This document shows, piece by piece, positions 46,154-54,657 of a stretch of 64,000 nt of DNA. The notes under the pieces are model-generated. The model saw only the letters and a list, made by a program, of their open reading frames with translations, was not told the origin of the DNA and did not search any database. The stretch is taken from NCBI RefSeq assembly GCF_001942495.1, contig NZ_MKZS01000001.1:4569937-4633936 (forward strand), written 5' to 3'. Position numbers and translations under genes: made by a program. Source of the stretch: Moorena bouillonii PNG. GTDB taxonomy: Bacteria; Cyanobacteriota; Cyanobacteriia; Cyanobacteriales; Coleofasciculaceae. How positions within the stretch are numbered: position 1 is the first letter of the stretch; every line of letters begins with the position of its first letter.

Positions 46154-46888
46154 ATGACAACAAATAAACACATTGCCCTATGGACTTGCCCGAGAAGTCG
46201 TTCAACACTGATGACGAGAGCTTTTGAACAGTTAGATGGTTGTCTAATTTTTGATGAACCATTTTATGCTCCGTACCTGTTGAAACATGGTTTCAATCAT
46301 CCTCATCGTCAAGAAATTATTGAATCCACTGAAAGCAACTATGAGAAGGTAATTCAACAAATTACTGGAAGTTTACCCAATAGTGCATCTTTTTCATTCC
46401 AAAAACACATTGCAAAACATGCTCTCCCGGAATTTTCCAGAGACTGGCTTAAATCTCTTCATAACGTTTTTTTGATTAGAGACCCTAAAGAGATCGTTTT
46501 ATCTTGGTACAAAGTTTTGGGGAACGTAACGTTCCATGATATCGGCATAGCAGACCTTTACACTATATTTCAAGACGTTAAAGCATTGACAGGAAACTCC
46601 CCGCTGGTTATTGACTCAACGGAGTTTGTCAGAAATCCCAAAGATATTCTGAAAAGGTTATGCGCAAACTTGGAGGTAACATTTTCTGAAAAAATGCTGA
46701 GTTGGGAACCTGAACTAAAAGACTCAAACTTATCATTGTCATCCTTTGCCCCAAGTTGGTATTCCACAGTGAGGAATTCTAGCGGTTTTCTTCCTTATGA
46801 GGAAAAAGCGATCAATATACCTGATGACCTAATACCTATAGTGGAAGATTGTCTGCCGTTTTATGAGAAATTATATCAAGAGGTATAA
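46154..46888 (+). CDS. Sulfotransferase family protein
   Basis: 244 residues from the ATG at 46154, which has AGAAAGGAATAAACAGG in front; upstream in-frame TTG and ATG codons (46100, 46118) are less likely. The PAPS 5'-phosphosulfate loop is ALWTCPRSRSTLMTRA (about residues 7-22), and the 3'-phosphate motif is FLIRDPKEIVLSWYKV (about 104-119). The family moves sulfate from PAPS to hydroxyl or amine groups. The previous gene could create the hydroxyl it needs. The protein is short but complete. The same general fold occurs in a plant and bacterial branch whose substrates are unknown. Confidence 0.82.
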   Translation: MTTNKHIALWTCPRSRSTLMTRAFEQLDGCLIFDEPFYAPYLLKHGFNHPHRQEIIESTESNYEKVIQQITGSLPNSASFSFQKHIAKHALPEFSRDWLKSLHNVFLIRDPKEIVLSWYKVLGNVTFHDIGIADLYTIFQDVKALTGNSPLVIDSTEFVRNPKDILKRLCANLEVTFSEKMLSWEPELKDSNLSLSSFAPSWYSTVRNSSGFLPYEEKAINIPDDLIPIVEDCLPFYEKLYQEV

Positions 46889-46956
46889 TTTGGCCAATTT
46901 AACTAGCTCTAACACTATCTGACAATAACGTGGATGTAGATTTAGGATAAGTATAA

Positions 46957-47943
46957 ATGAAGGACACCATCGACAATATATGTTTTAGCTTCTGGAACTC
47001 TGCGGTTCTCAGAGCGGCGATAAAACTTGGAATATTTCCTTTACTGGAACAACCTATTTCTGCCCTAGAAGTCTCCGATCACCTCAAAGCTAATCCTGGT
47101 TTTGTCCAAGCTTTTCTTGAATCCTGTGCTGGATTAGGTCTGCTGGAAAAAGAAGAGGGTAATTTTAAAAACTCTCAAGTCGCTTCTAAATTTTTAATAC
47201 CAAACAAGCCAGAGTATCAAGGTGATTACATAGTCCATATTACCAATTTCTGGTACACTTGGGGCAATCTAGACCAGCTCATCCGTGAAGGCAGACCAGA
47301 TTTTCCCTTTGAGAATGGTTTTGTTGATGCTGCTACCTATTGGACAAGCTATATCAAAGGTCGGCATAACCTAGCTATGGCAGGACAAGGAGCAGTGCTG
47401 GCTGAATATACTAACCTGAACAATAGGCGTAAAATGCTGGATTTAGGGGGAGGCTCTGGAAGCTACAGCATTGCTCTTTGTAATGCTAATCCTAATTTAA
47501 CAGCTGTAGTTGTCGATCTCAAAGAACCTTTAGAAATCGCCCTCAGCCTCTTGAAGCAATACAATCTCCAAGAGCGAATTACCCTATGTCCGGCGGATTT
47601 TCATACCACTGAGTTTGATCAGGACTATGATGTTGTTCTGCTTTCTGCAGTCTTGCGTCATATATCTCCGGAGCAATGTCTGAGGCTATTGTCCAAAGCT
47701 TACGATGCTCTATTGCCAGGTGGATTGCTGATCGTGCAGGAGTTTATAAATCCAGAAGATAATCCTAAGCAGTCATTGCGCAGTACAATGATGGAACTGT
47801 ACTTAATGATTGGCTTTCATTCCGAATCGGGCAATCGCTCTAAAGAAGAAATTGCCCTATGGCTCGAAAAGACAGGATTTAAAAATATTAAGGTTATTCC
47901 TTTGCCTACACAAACAACTCTCATCCTTGGGGAAAAGCCCTAA
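46957..47943 (+). CDS. Class I SAM-dependent methyltransferase (O-MT type)
   Basis: 328 residues. An N-terminal winged-helix dimerisation domain (SFWNSAVLRAAIKLGIFPLL; VQAFLESCAGLGLLEKEEG) is followed by the Rossmann fold. The SAM motif is MLDLGGGSGSYSIAL (about 159-173), the acidic loop VVVDLKEPLEIA and the final motif LPGGLLIVQEF. This is the small-molecule O-methyltransferase layout. A typical base His is near LSAVLRHISPEQC. It ends a run of three enzyme genes with the PhyH and sulfotransferase genes. The order suggests hydroxylation, sulfation and methylation of one product. Confidence 0.85.
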   Translation: MKDTIDNICFSFWNSAVLRAAIKLGIFPLLEQPISALEVSDHLKANPGFVQAFLESCAGLGLLEKEEGNFKNSQVASKFLIPNKPEYQGDYIVHITNFWYTWGNLDQLIREGRPDFPFENGFVDAATYWTSYIKGRHNLAMAGQGAVLAEYTNLNNRRKMLDLGGGSGSYSIALCNANPNLTAVVVDLKEPLEIALSLLKQYNLQERITLCPADFHTTEFDQDYDVVLLSAVLRHISPEQCLRLLSKAYDALLPGGLLIVQEFINPEDNPKQSLRSTMMELYLMIGFHSESGNRSKEEIALWLEKTGFKNIKVIPLPTQTTLILGEKP

Positions 47944-48228
47944 TATCAAGTCTGCTTGAATACCCATAATTAAGGAGAGGGTGGGACCCACCCCTAACCC
48001 CTCCCAGGAGGGGAATGTGGGGAGATGGGGAGATAGGGAGCGGTGCGACCCGTGGCGAATTTAATTCGCCTACGGAAAGCGCACCGAGGGAGATTTTTAT
48101 TATTAAGGGTAATTATTCTGAGATGATATAAAACTCCTATTTCTGGCAAATAAGGCTGTTTAGTAGGGATTGAAACAGGCAAGATGCCTGTTCCACGCCT
48201 GATGCCTGTTCCACCAATCAGATGCACC

Positions 48229-49890
48229 CTATGTCTTTCCCCCTCTCTCAGTCTCCCATGCTACAATCGCCTCAGTTAAACCTTCTAAAGTATATTCAAC
48301 TGCTTCTACATCTACTCTGCCTAACAACTGGCGACAGCTTTCGGATGTTTGGGGACCAATGGAAGCGATACAGACATTGTCTAAAAGGGAATGGAGAGTT
48401 TTTGAGGGTGCAGATTGTTCGCTGTCGGCATTAGAGTGGGGTAGGTTAGTTTCCGTTGAAGAGTTAAAGGCTTGCTTGAGAAGTTTGTAAAAATTCTTGA
48501 CGGTTTTAGAACTAGCAAACGTAACAATATCTATTGCTCTCTGTTGCCAAGCATCTAAAATAGCAGGAGCCATGTAATCTGGACAACGAGATTCATAGGC
48601 AGCAACTTCTACCACTTGAGCACCTTTTTCGGTTAGTTCTTTTACTAACACCTCTCGCCCACCGGTTTCGACTCGGGGGAAAAGCACTTGTTTGTTAGTT
48701 AAAGACTCTGGAAAATGTTCTACCAAAGAATCAGCTACAAAGTTTGGTGGGATAAATTCCGGTTGTAAATTGTGTTGTTTCAGACTCGCAGCAGTTTTCT
48801 TACCCACCACAGCAATCTTAATCCCGACTAAAGCACGGGCATCTTTACCATTATCCAGTAATCGTTTAAAAAAGTAATCCACCCCATTGCTAGAGGTGAG
48901 AATCAACCAATCGAAGTTAGCGAGATTAGCGATCGCATAATCTAATCCAGCCCAACTGGAAGGAGGAGTAATCACCAAGGTGGGCATTTCGATAATAGTC
49001 GCTCCTTCTTGTTCCAGGAGCTGGTTAAATTTCTGGGATTGACTAGCGGAACGGGTAACTAAGACGGTTTTTCCAGTAAGCGGCTTAGTAGTTTCAGTTG
49101 CCGGTTGATGCTTGTCTTGACAACCTTGACTGTTCAACTCGTCTTGCAACTGGTCTTGATCAGGTAATCCCATAAATGCCCTTAACCCCACTACTTCACC
49201 AACTACAATTACCACAGGTGAGAGGGAGATACCAAGGGTTTGGTTTACAATAGTGCTTAAAGTACCCAGCCAAACCTGTTGCTGGGGGCGTCCACCATTC
49301 CGAATCAGAGCAATCGGGGTCTGATGCGATCGCCCATAGTTTTGCAGTTGCTGGACAATTTCTGCTAGATGACGTCCTCCCATTAAAATCGCCAAGGTGT
49401 CAATTCTTGCTAGTGCTTCCCAATCTAGTTGCTCTGGCTGATGAGCAGTGACAACCGCAAAGCATTTGCTCAAAACTGAGTCTGTTAAAGGAATTCCCGC
49501 TAGTAAGGGAGCTGCTAGGGCTGAGGAAATGCCTGGTATCACCTCAAACTGACACTCAGCAGCAATCAATGCCTGAATTTCTGAGCTAGAGCGCCCGAAA
49601 ATAAACGGGTCACCACTTTTTAGCCTTACCACTTGCTTGCCTTGTTGGCATTGGTCTACTAGTAGTTGGTTAATCGTAGCTTGGGGTGTAGAAGGGCGTC
49701 CACCCCGTTTCCCAACATCAAACAGTTGACAATCACAGGGCACCAGTTGCAATAAAAGGGAATCTACCAAAGCATCATAGACCAACACTTCAGCTTCAGT
49801 CAGTAGTTGTTGCCCCCTTACGGTTAAGTAGTTAACATCTCCTGGACCAGCACCTACGATGTAAATTTTTCCCTTTTTGTGATTAGTCAT
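48229..49890 (-). CDS. cobA: Uroporphyrinogen-III methyltransferase/synthase fusion (CobA-HemD)
   Basis: About 553 residues from the ATG at 49890; the frame opens earlier, at 49923. The N-terminal half is CobA: GKIYIVGAGPGDVNYLTVRG, DVGKRGGRPSTPQATINQLL, VVRLKSGDPFIFGR and PGISSALAAPLLAGIPLT. This half makes precorrin-2 with SAM. The C-terminal half is HemD: LTGKTVLVTRSASQS, WLILTSSNGVDYFF and VCIASIGPQTSE, which closes the ring of uroporphyrinogen III. The fused form is known in some bacteria and serves heme, siroheme and cobalamin synthesis. The gene is in otherwise housekeeping context. Start context: GTGATTAGTCAT on the + strand. Confidence 0.92.
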   Translation of the reverse strand: MTNHKKGKIYIVGAGPGDVNYLTVRGQQLLTEAEVLVYDALVDSLLLQLVPCDCQLFDVGKRGGRPSTPQATINQLLVDQCQQGKQVVRLKSGDPFIFGRSSSEIQALIAAECQFEVIPGISSALAAPLLAGIPLTDSVLSKCFAVVTAHQPEQLDWEALARIDTLAILMGGRHLAEIVQQLQNYGRSHQTPIALIRNGGRPQQQVWLGTLSTIVNQTLGISLSPVVIVVGEVVGLRAFMGLPDQDQLQDELNSQGCQDKHQPATETTKPLTGKTVLVTRSASQSQKFNQLLEQEGATIIEMPTLVITPPSSWAGLDYAIANLANFDWLILTSSNGVDYFFKRLLDNGKDARALVGIKIAVVGKKTAASLKQHNLQPEFIPPNFVADSLVEHFPESLTNKQVLFPRVETGGREVLVKELTEKGAQVVEVAAYESRCPDYMAPAILDAWQQRAIDIVTFASSKTVKNFYKLLKQAFNSSTETNLPHSNADSEQSAPSKTLHSLLDNVCIASIGPQTSESCRQLLGRVDVEAVEYTLEGLTEAIVAWETERGGKT

Positions 49891-49935
49891 TATATAGCGG
49901 TTTGCAATTGCTGTTAGGTACAAAGTTCTGGGTTT

Positions 49936-50105
49936 TTAGGGAGCAGGGAGCAGGGAGCAGGAACCCACCCCTAACCCCTCCCAGGAGGGGAATAGAGAAG
50001 GAACCCACCCCTAACCCCTCCCAGGAGGGGAATAGAGAAGATAGAATAGCGATGCGCTGCTATCTCTCTATCTCCCTATTTCCCCATCTGCCCACCCTTG
50101 CAACA
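49936..50105. repeat. Direct 40-bp repeat and GGGAGCA runs
   Basis: Two copies of a 40-bp unit (GAACCCACCCCTAACCCCTC and onwards, about 49961-50000 and 50001-50040) follow GGGAGCA heptamers. CTATTTCCCC-type repeats then run to the end of the next gene. No gene is seen. Confidence 0.75.
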
Positions 50106-50109
50106 CTCC

Positions 50110-50301
50110 CTATTCCTCTGGCTCCATCGGCAGACTTATATCTAAAATAATTAGAAACTTAGCATCAGGCAGCAGCTGTTTCAGGGTCTGGGAATAACCT
50201 TTGGCATCAGAACAGTTGCGGAACCGAGCGAAAACGACTGGTGGCATCGGTGGTAATAGCCGAATCAGGACCCATGGGTATAGGCTTAGACGATGCGACA
50301 T
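50110..50301 (-). CDS. Small conserved hypothetical protein
   Basis: 63 residues, starting MSHRLSLYPWVLIRLLPPMP with VVFARFRNCSDAKGYSQ next. A family of about 60 residues with this pattern (SLYPW start, R-F-R-N) is common among cyanobacteria, from memory. No known function. A coding-strand AAAGGAG lies upstream of the start. Its 5' leader contains two strong hairpins (see next entry). Confidence 0.75.
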   Translation of the reverse strand: MSHRLSLYPWVLIRLLPPMPPVVFARFRNCSDAKGYSQTLKQLLPDAKFLIILDISLPMEPEE

Positions 50302-50337
50302 AATATGAAGTTATCTCCTTTACTTTAAGGGGTAGCC

Positions 50338-50403
50338 AGAGCCAGCCTGTGGCCTAGGAAAACTCTTAGGCTGGCTCTTCCCGTGGATTTTTTTGTCCAC
50401 GGT
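50338..50403 (-). promoter_or_regulatory. Two hairpins in the leader of the small gene
   Basis: On the + strand AGAGCCAGCCT (50338-50348) pairs with AGGCTGGCTCT (about 50368-50378). CCGTGGA (50382-50388) pairs with TCCACGG (about 50396-50402) around a T-rich loop. Both lie about 40-100 bases upstream of the 63-residue gene, on the same strand. They may form a structured leader or a terminator for upstream transcription. Confidence 0.5.
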
Positions 50404-50688
50404 TTTATTTTAGCACAAAAATTTTAATATTATAGCATATTTTGAGAAATTTTGTAAAAAATTATTGAGAGAGTCGGTAGAAGTACAGTCTTATAGCGCT
50501 ACGCGCAATGGCATTGGCAAGAGGCAAGAGGCAAAAGTTTACGTGCATTAGCGTTTGAGCTTGTATCAATGTCAAACACGAAGAATGCGTAGTGCTATAC
50601 CGAAAATATTCAAGTCCCGATAAGACCTATTAACAGAAATAAGATGACTTTTCTTTATCTTTTATAACTGATATAAAATCAAAGATCA
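50404..50688. other. Gap between small gene and membrane protein
   Basis: AT-rich, with GGCAAGAGGC repeats near 50516-50535 and a short repeat TATAGCGCTACGCGCAATGG. No gene is seen. Confidence 0.4.
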
Positions 50689-51345
50689 TCACCTGGACTC
50701 CTTAGGGAAGTTGAATAACCATACAAGTATACGACCTTGGATAAAGCTGGCGATGGGAATAATTAAAATTATGAGTTTTACTGCCATCTCTTGAGTTATA
50801 TTGTAGTGGTAGCCTCTTGGATCATTGTAGTTCCTAAAATCGTTCATAAAATCATGAACACCAATCTCAATTATCCAACTAGAGAATGCAGTCCAAACTA
50901 AGCTGTTAAGAACAATCCACCAAATTCCCCGAGTTGTATGCTTAGAAAGAGCTACCGATTGGAAGAAAGATATCACTACGCAACCAATTAGGGTCGCAAA
51001 AATAGATGCTGTCCAGGTCATGGGTAATCGGATACTTGGATCCTTTACCCATGTAAATTGAGCTGTTATATACGTTATATACGAAAAATAGGAAACATGA
51101 ATGGTTGGTATGGCACCGTAGACCCCTGACACAGTCACCACAACCCATTCCCAAGCGTCGGAAATGTAACGTCGCAGAACAACCCATTGTGCGATCGCTG
51201 GCCAAAACGGTATAAGCATGAACAAATACAGAGAAAAATTATTTTCAGTTAGCGATAACCATGACGCAATAGTAATTATCATACCCGTAGTTGTTGCTAT
51301 CGTCCACTCGATTAGAAATCTCAGACTAAGTGATCGTTTTAGCAT
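50689..51345 (-). CDS. Hypothetical membrane protein
   Basis: 218 residues with about five hydrophobic segments: EWTIATTTGMIITIASWLS (about 13-31), YLFMLIPFWPAIAQWVV (about 40-56), WVVVTVSGVYGAIP (about 68-81), ASIFATLIGCVVISFF (about 113-128) and LIILIIPIASFIQG (about 193-206). Many Trp, Ile and Val. No known family is recognised. It stands alone on the minus strand. Confidence 0.65.
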   Translation of the reverse strand: MLKRSLSLRFLIEWTIATTTGMIITIASWLSLTENNFSLYLFMLIPFWPAIAQWVVLRRYISDAWEWVVVTVSGVYGAIPTIHVSYFSYITYITAQFTWVKDPSIRLPMTWTASIFATLIGCVVISFFQSVALSKHTTRGIWWIVLNSLVWTAFSSWIIEIGVHDFMNDFRNYNDPRGYHYNITQEMAVKLIILIIPIASFIQGRILVWLFNFPKESR

Positions 51346-51778
51346 TGGATTCTAAATTCTCTGTTCCTAACTTTAGGGTGATGTCTTTGGCAAATTTAAA
51401 ATCAGGCTGATTTCCCAAATCGATATAATCATCCTACGATCGCGGTTCACAAATATCTAAGGAACAGGAATTTTTAACAAGGAATTTCTCCCCATCACAA
51501 AACTCCTTCTAGGAATGTGCTGATCAAGAAGGGTTATTGTTGTGGCTTCATCGTAATCATTGATTTGTAATCCATACTTGACATAGCAAATCCCATTCAG
51601 GACTTCCGAGCCGGTTATGATTTAAAGAGTATTACTTACATCGGTCAAGCTCTGTTTATCGACGTAATAAAGTGACCGCTGGCATTTGACATCACAGCGG
51701 TCACCATTGTTGTCAACGGCTCTACCCGACAATTAAACAACCCTGCCCGAAAGGGTAATTTCCAGTTCAAACAGTTAA
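51346..51778. repeat. Gap with the 65-bp interspersed repeat, copy A
   Basis: At 51590-51655 is one copy of a repeat found three times in this window: CATTCAGGACTTCCGA, then about 20 variable bases, then AGTATTACTTACATCGG. It lies downstream of the lectin gene on the minus strand. No gene is seen. Confidence 0.6.
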
Positions 51779-52318
51779 TTAAAAATTAGGTATTTGCCAA
51801 AATTGCCCTGAATAATTACCACAATTAGCCATAATCGGTTTATTGTCTTGGGAATCATTAATGATATCTAAACATTTATCACTGCCCGTAAACATGGTTT
51901 TGAGGCGATAATATCCAGACTTGTTTGTTGCTTCTATTTGCCAAAATTGTCCTGAATAATTACCACAGTTAGCCATAATCGGTTTATTGTCGTTAGAATC
52001 ATTAATGATATCTAAACATTTATCACTGCCCGTAAATAGGGTTTTGAGGCGATAATATCCAGACTTGTTTGTTGCTACTATTTGCCAATATTGTCCTGAA
52101 TAATTACCACAGTCAGCCATAATCGGTTTATTGTCGTTAGCATCATTAATGATATCTAAACATTTATCACTGCCCGTAAACATGGTTTTGAGGCGATAAT
52201 TTGTTTGTCCTTGGGCAACGTTAGTAGTACTGGCAAAAGCAAGCACAGAAGACGCAACAGCTATACCAAAAGTGAAAATTATCTTTATATTTTTGTTAGA
52301 CATGGTGGTATGAGACAT
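51779..52318 (-). CDS. Secreted ricin-type beta-trefoil lectin with three near-identical repeats
   Basis: 179 residues. Signal peptide at about 8-37 (IIFTFGIAVASSVLAFAST, then AQG). The mature part is three copies of a 48-residue unit (YRLKTMFTGSDKCLDIINDA and onwards to NYSGQYWQI), each with a QxW motif (QYW, QFW, QFW). This is the ricin B-type/beta-trefoil sugar-binding pattern. Each unit differs at only a few residues, so the trefoil is nearly threefold symmetric. No catalytic domain is attached. It probably binds a sugar outside the cell. Two Cys per unit (DKCLD; NCGNYS) could form a disulfide in each lobe. An alternative start is the ATG at 52303. Confidence 0.85.
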   Translation of the reverse strand: MSHTTMSNKNIKIIFTFGIAVASSVLAFASTTNVAQGQTNYRLKTMFTGSDKCLDIINDANDNKPIMADCGNYSGQYWQIVATNKSGYYRLKTLFTGSDKCLDIINDSNDNKPIMANCGNYSGQFWQIEATNKSGYYRLKTMFTGSDKCLDIINDSQDNKPIMANCGNYSGQFWQIPNF

Positions 52319-53032
52319 TTTTTTAGTTTTAGAGAAAAATTGATCAAGAATTGTGCCACAAACTCAACTTACCTGAGTTCGATATACAGCGTTTCTAGGA
52401 CTCATGAGGTATACAGGATTGTTTCACTCTTGCCTAATCCCTGCTCCGTTCGCGTAGCGTGGCCTACGGCCTCAGTCCCTGCTCCCAGAGTATTGATGTT
52501 TCTTTCCTTTTGCTTTGAACTCTAAGATAATCATCAGTTTCGATCTGAACTCTCCTATACCTTTTACTACAACGCCATTAGTAAGATTCCCGATTCTCTA
52601 GAAATATTTTTATCACAGCGGGTCAAGCCGCTATGAGTCTTGATCCCCGGTTTGAAAAGACGGGGCTTTAGACTTAAAGGTTCCCTCGTAAATCGGCTAT
52701 TAAGCACTTTCCTTGAGCAGGTAATAGGGAATAGGTAATAGGGAATAGGTAATAGGTAATAGGGAATAGGGAATAGGGAATAGGGAATAGGGAAAAAATA
52801 ATGTGTAGCTGATAGTTATGCAAACCGCCGTAGCTATATATAGCAATTCTCTATGCCATGAGGTACAAAAAGATCCCCCTAAATCCCCCTTATCAAGGGG
52901 GACTTTGAGGTTGAGAAGCGTACCTCATAAATCCTATAAACGCTATAGTACCTGAATGCGTTCGCGCCCCGCGTGGCCTACGGCCAATCGCATTCAGGAC
53001 TTCCGAGCACGTTATGATTCAAGGAGTATTAC
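52319..53032. repeat. Gap with GAATAGG runs and a MITE copy
   Basis: GGGAATAGGTAATA-type repeats run 52722-52795. Copy 6 of the TA-flanked palindromic element lies at 52841-52945 (TAGCAATTCTC, GAGGTACAA, AACGCTA ends; core with CCCCCTTATCAAGGGGG). At 52642-52668 a hairpin CCCCGGTTTGAAAAGACGGGG like those of IS200/IS605 occurs. Copy B of the 65-bp repeat (52984-53047) overlaps the end of the next gene. Confidence 0.65.
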
Positions 53033-53821
53033 TTACATCGGGCAAACCAAGTTTTTCGACTTTTCTTTTTCCTTAGTTAAGGGCTGATAGGTCTTGTGAT
53101 CATACGGCACATATCCCTCAAAACCTGAATAAGTCATCTCACACAATAACCGAGACTTAAGCGGAGAAGGAGGTAAATTTACCTTTGCTACTTTCACTTC
53201 TACTAAACCTGGATCACGCCTTAAAAGGTCAAATACATCGTGTGACAAGTAGCGGGGACAATACCCTAGGTGATAATGATCTTCTGTGGTTAACGCTAAA
53301 GCCTTATTGTCATAAGGATTCTGAAGCTCGTGACATAACCACAAAGGATCACCGACTTGTAGCTGCCCTATGCGATCCATAGAACACTCTGGTAAGTGAC
53401 GCAAACCATGTACTAGAAAACAAAAGTGGTATTTCCCGTCACTGTCGAGGTCTGGATAAGGAAAAACTTTAAAATTATCTGTTTGTCGATTTCCTTCGCT
53501 CCTTCCTAAAAATTCCATCAAATCAAAACTCTGGGCTGATAAGTTGAGCCGGTCTAGATGCTTTCGGTAATCTGGACGCGAGGGTGACATAACTCGGTTG
53601 GCAAAAAACGCAAACAACTCCGCCGAACAATAGGTTTTATTCCACTCTGGGAAAGACATTAGAGGCTCAAACCCAAATTGTTTTTGCGCTTCCTTTGCAC
53701 CTTTTATATAAACAAACTCGTAATTCTTTCCATCAAATGTTAATCGACCCACCGGGTTCCAGGATCGACTTTGATAATCTTGCCAAGCTAAAAATAAAGT
53801 TTTTAGGGAAGTGATACTCAT
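53033..53821 (-). CDS. HipA-N-like plus HIRAN domain protein
   Basis: 262 residues. The N-terminal about 90 residues (KTLFLAWQDYQSRSWNPVGR, FEFVYIKGA-like region, ELFAFFANRVMSPSRPDY) resemble the N-terminal part of HipA kinases (HipS-like). Residues about 130-215 fit a HIRAN domain, a DNA-end-binding fold: FCFLVHGLRHLPE, VGDPLWLCHELQNPYDNKAL, GYCPRYLSHDVFDLL. The ATG at 53821 overlaps the stop of an upstream kinase fragment as ATGA, so the two were co-translated. The last few residues (VCPM) are coded by an interspersed repeat. Assignment is by eye. Confidence 0.65.
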   Translation of the reverse strand: MSITSLKTLFLAWQDYQSRSWNPVGRLTFDGKNYEFVYIKGAKEAQKQFGFEPLMSFPEWNKTYCSAELFAFFANRVMSPSRPDYRKHLDRLNLSAQSFDLMEFLGRSEGNRQTDNFKVFPYPDLDSDGKYHFCFLVHGLRHLPECSMDRIGQLQVGDPLWLCHELQNPYDNKALALTTEDHYHLGYCPRYLSHDVFDLLRRDPGLVEVKVAKVNLPPSPLKSRLLCEMTYSGFEGYVPYDHKTYQPLTKEKEKSKNLVCPM

Positions 53822-54243
53822 AAATTTAATAGAGAGAGCAGTCTTTTTTTGTTGGTGAGCAAAATTTTCTTAGCAAAGTCAGATGCTTCTTTTGAGATCC
53901 GAGAATCTGGAAATGCCTGTAAAGTTGAATTTATCTGTTGCTCTGAAATTTGTTCAAGACGGTTGAGCCACTCCTGACTAGCTTTAGGATAGTGAGTGTT
54001 AACATATTCAAAAAGTTCAAATGTTTTCAGAGGCTTTTTTTCATTTTCGTTAAGATAAAAGGCTGACCAGCACCGATTTACGTAAGACTCTACAGACTTA
54101 TGCTGGCGTTTAGTATCAGAAAGTTCACGACCCAGGCATGAGGCGTGATCGTAAGTGATAGGGTAAACGCATCTTAATTTTTGTCCAAAATATGGTAAGA
54201 TTAAAAGTAGGATTAACCACCGATTATAGTTGATTAGTACTAA
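53818..54243 (-). pseudogene. HipA-like kinase C-terminal fragment
   Basis: The open frame ends in TTATGAG, overlapping the next gene's start. It reads NYNRWLILLLILPYFGQK, then LRCVYPITYDHASCLGREL, then SDTKRQHKSVESYVNRCW and so on to LLTNKKRLLSLLNL. DHASCLGRELSD is very like the HipA kinase motif around the DHA(S)xLG block. Upstream is a TGA (54244-54246), and no start codon precedes it, so the N-terminal kinase half is missing. An 18-bp palindrome TTGATTAGTACTAATCAA (54230-54247) sits exactly at the break. About 140 codons survive. Kinase activity is not expected. Confidence 0.55.
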
Positions 54244-54657
54244 TCAATGGCCAGAGGCTTCAAAACGGCTGTATTCCCAGGGTAAACGCATCTATTTGAT
54301 CAGCGAGATCACATCTTAGAAGTAGCTTTAATCTAAACTCCAGTGTGTTGGCTTGCTGAAACTATTCTACCAGTGGAAACTATTTGGCATTGCTATCTAA
54401 GACAATTCCCTGTTCCACACGTCATGCAGTTTCCCGTCTGATAGGTAACCTCACCCTTCCCGGTGTGAGGTTTTACTTTTATTAGTCCCTAAAGCTGATC
54501 AAAAGAAGAGTCTACCACTTACATTCCATTGATTTTCCTGTCGTCGGAGGATATACTGATGCCAGACAACGACAAATCTAAAAAGCGATCGCACTGACCT
54601 GTCCCGGAAATGCGATCGCTAACACAAGTAACAACTTGCAATAAATCACTTACAATC
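54244..54657. other. Gap with repeat pair and terminator
   Basis: AGGGTAAACGCATCT occurs at 54160-54174 and again at 54279-54293. A terminator-like hairpin AACCTCAC-CCTTCCCG-GTGAGGTT lies at 54447-54472, followed by TTACTTTT. A short HIP1-like part is near 54596-54620. No gene is seen. Confidence 0.5.
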
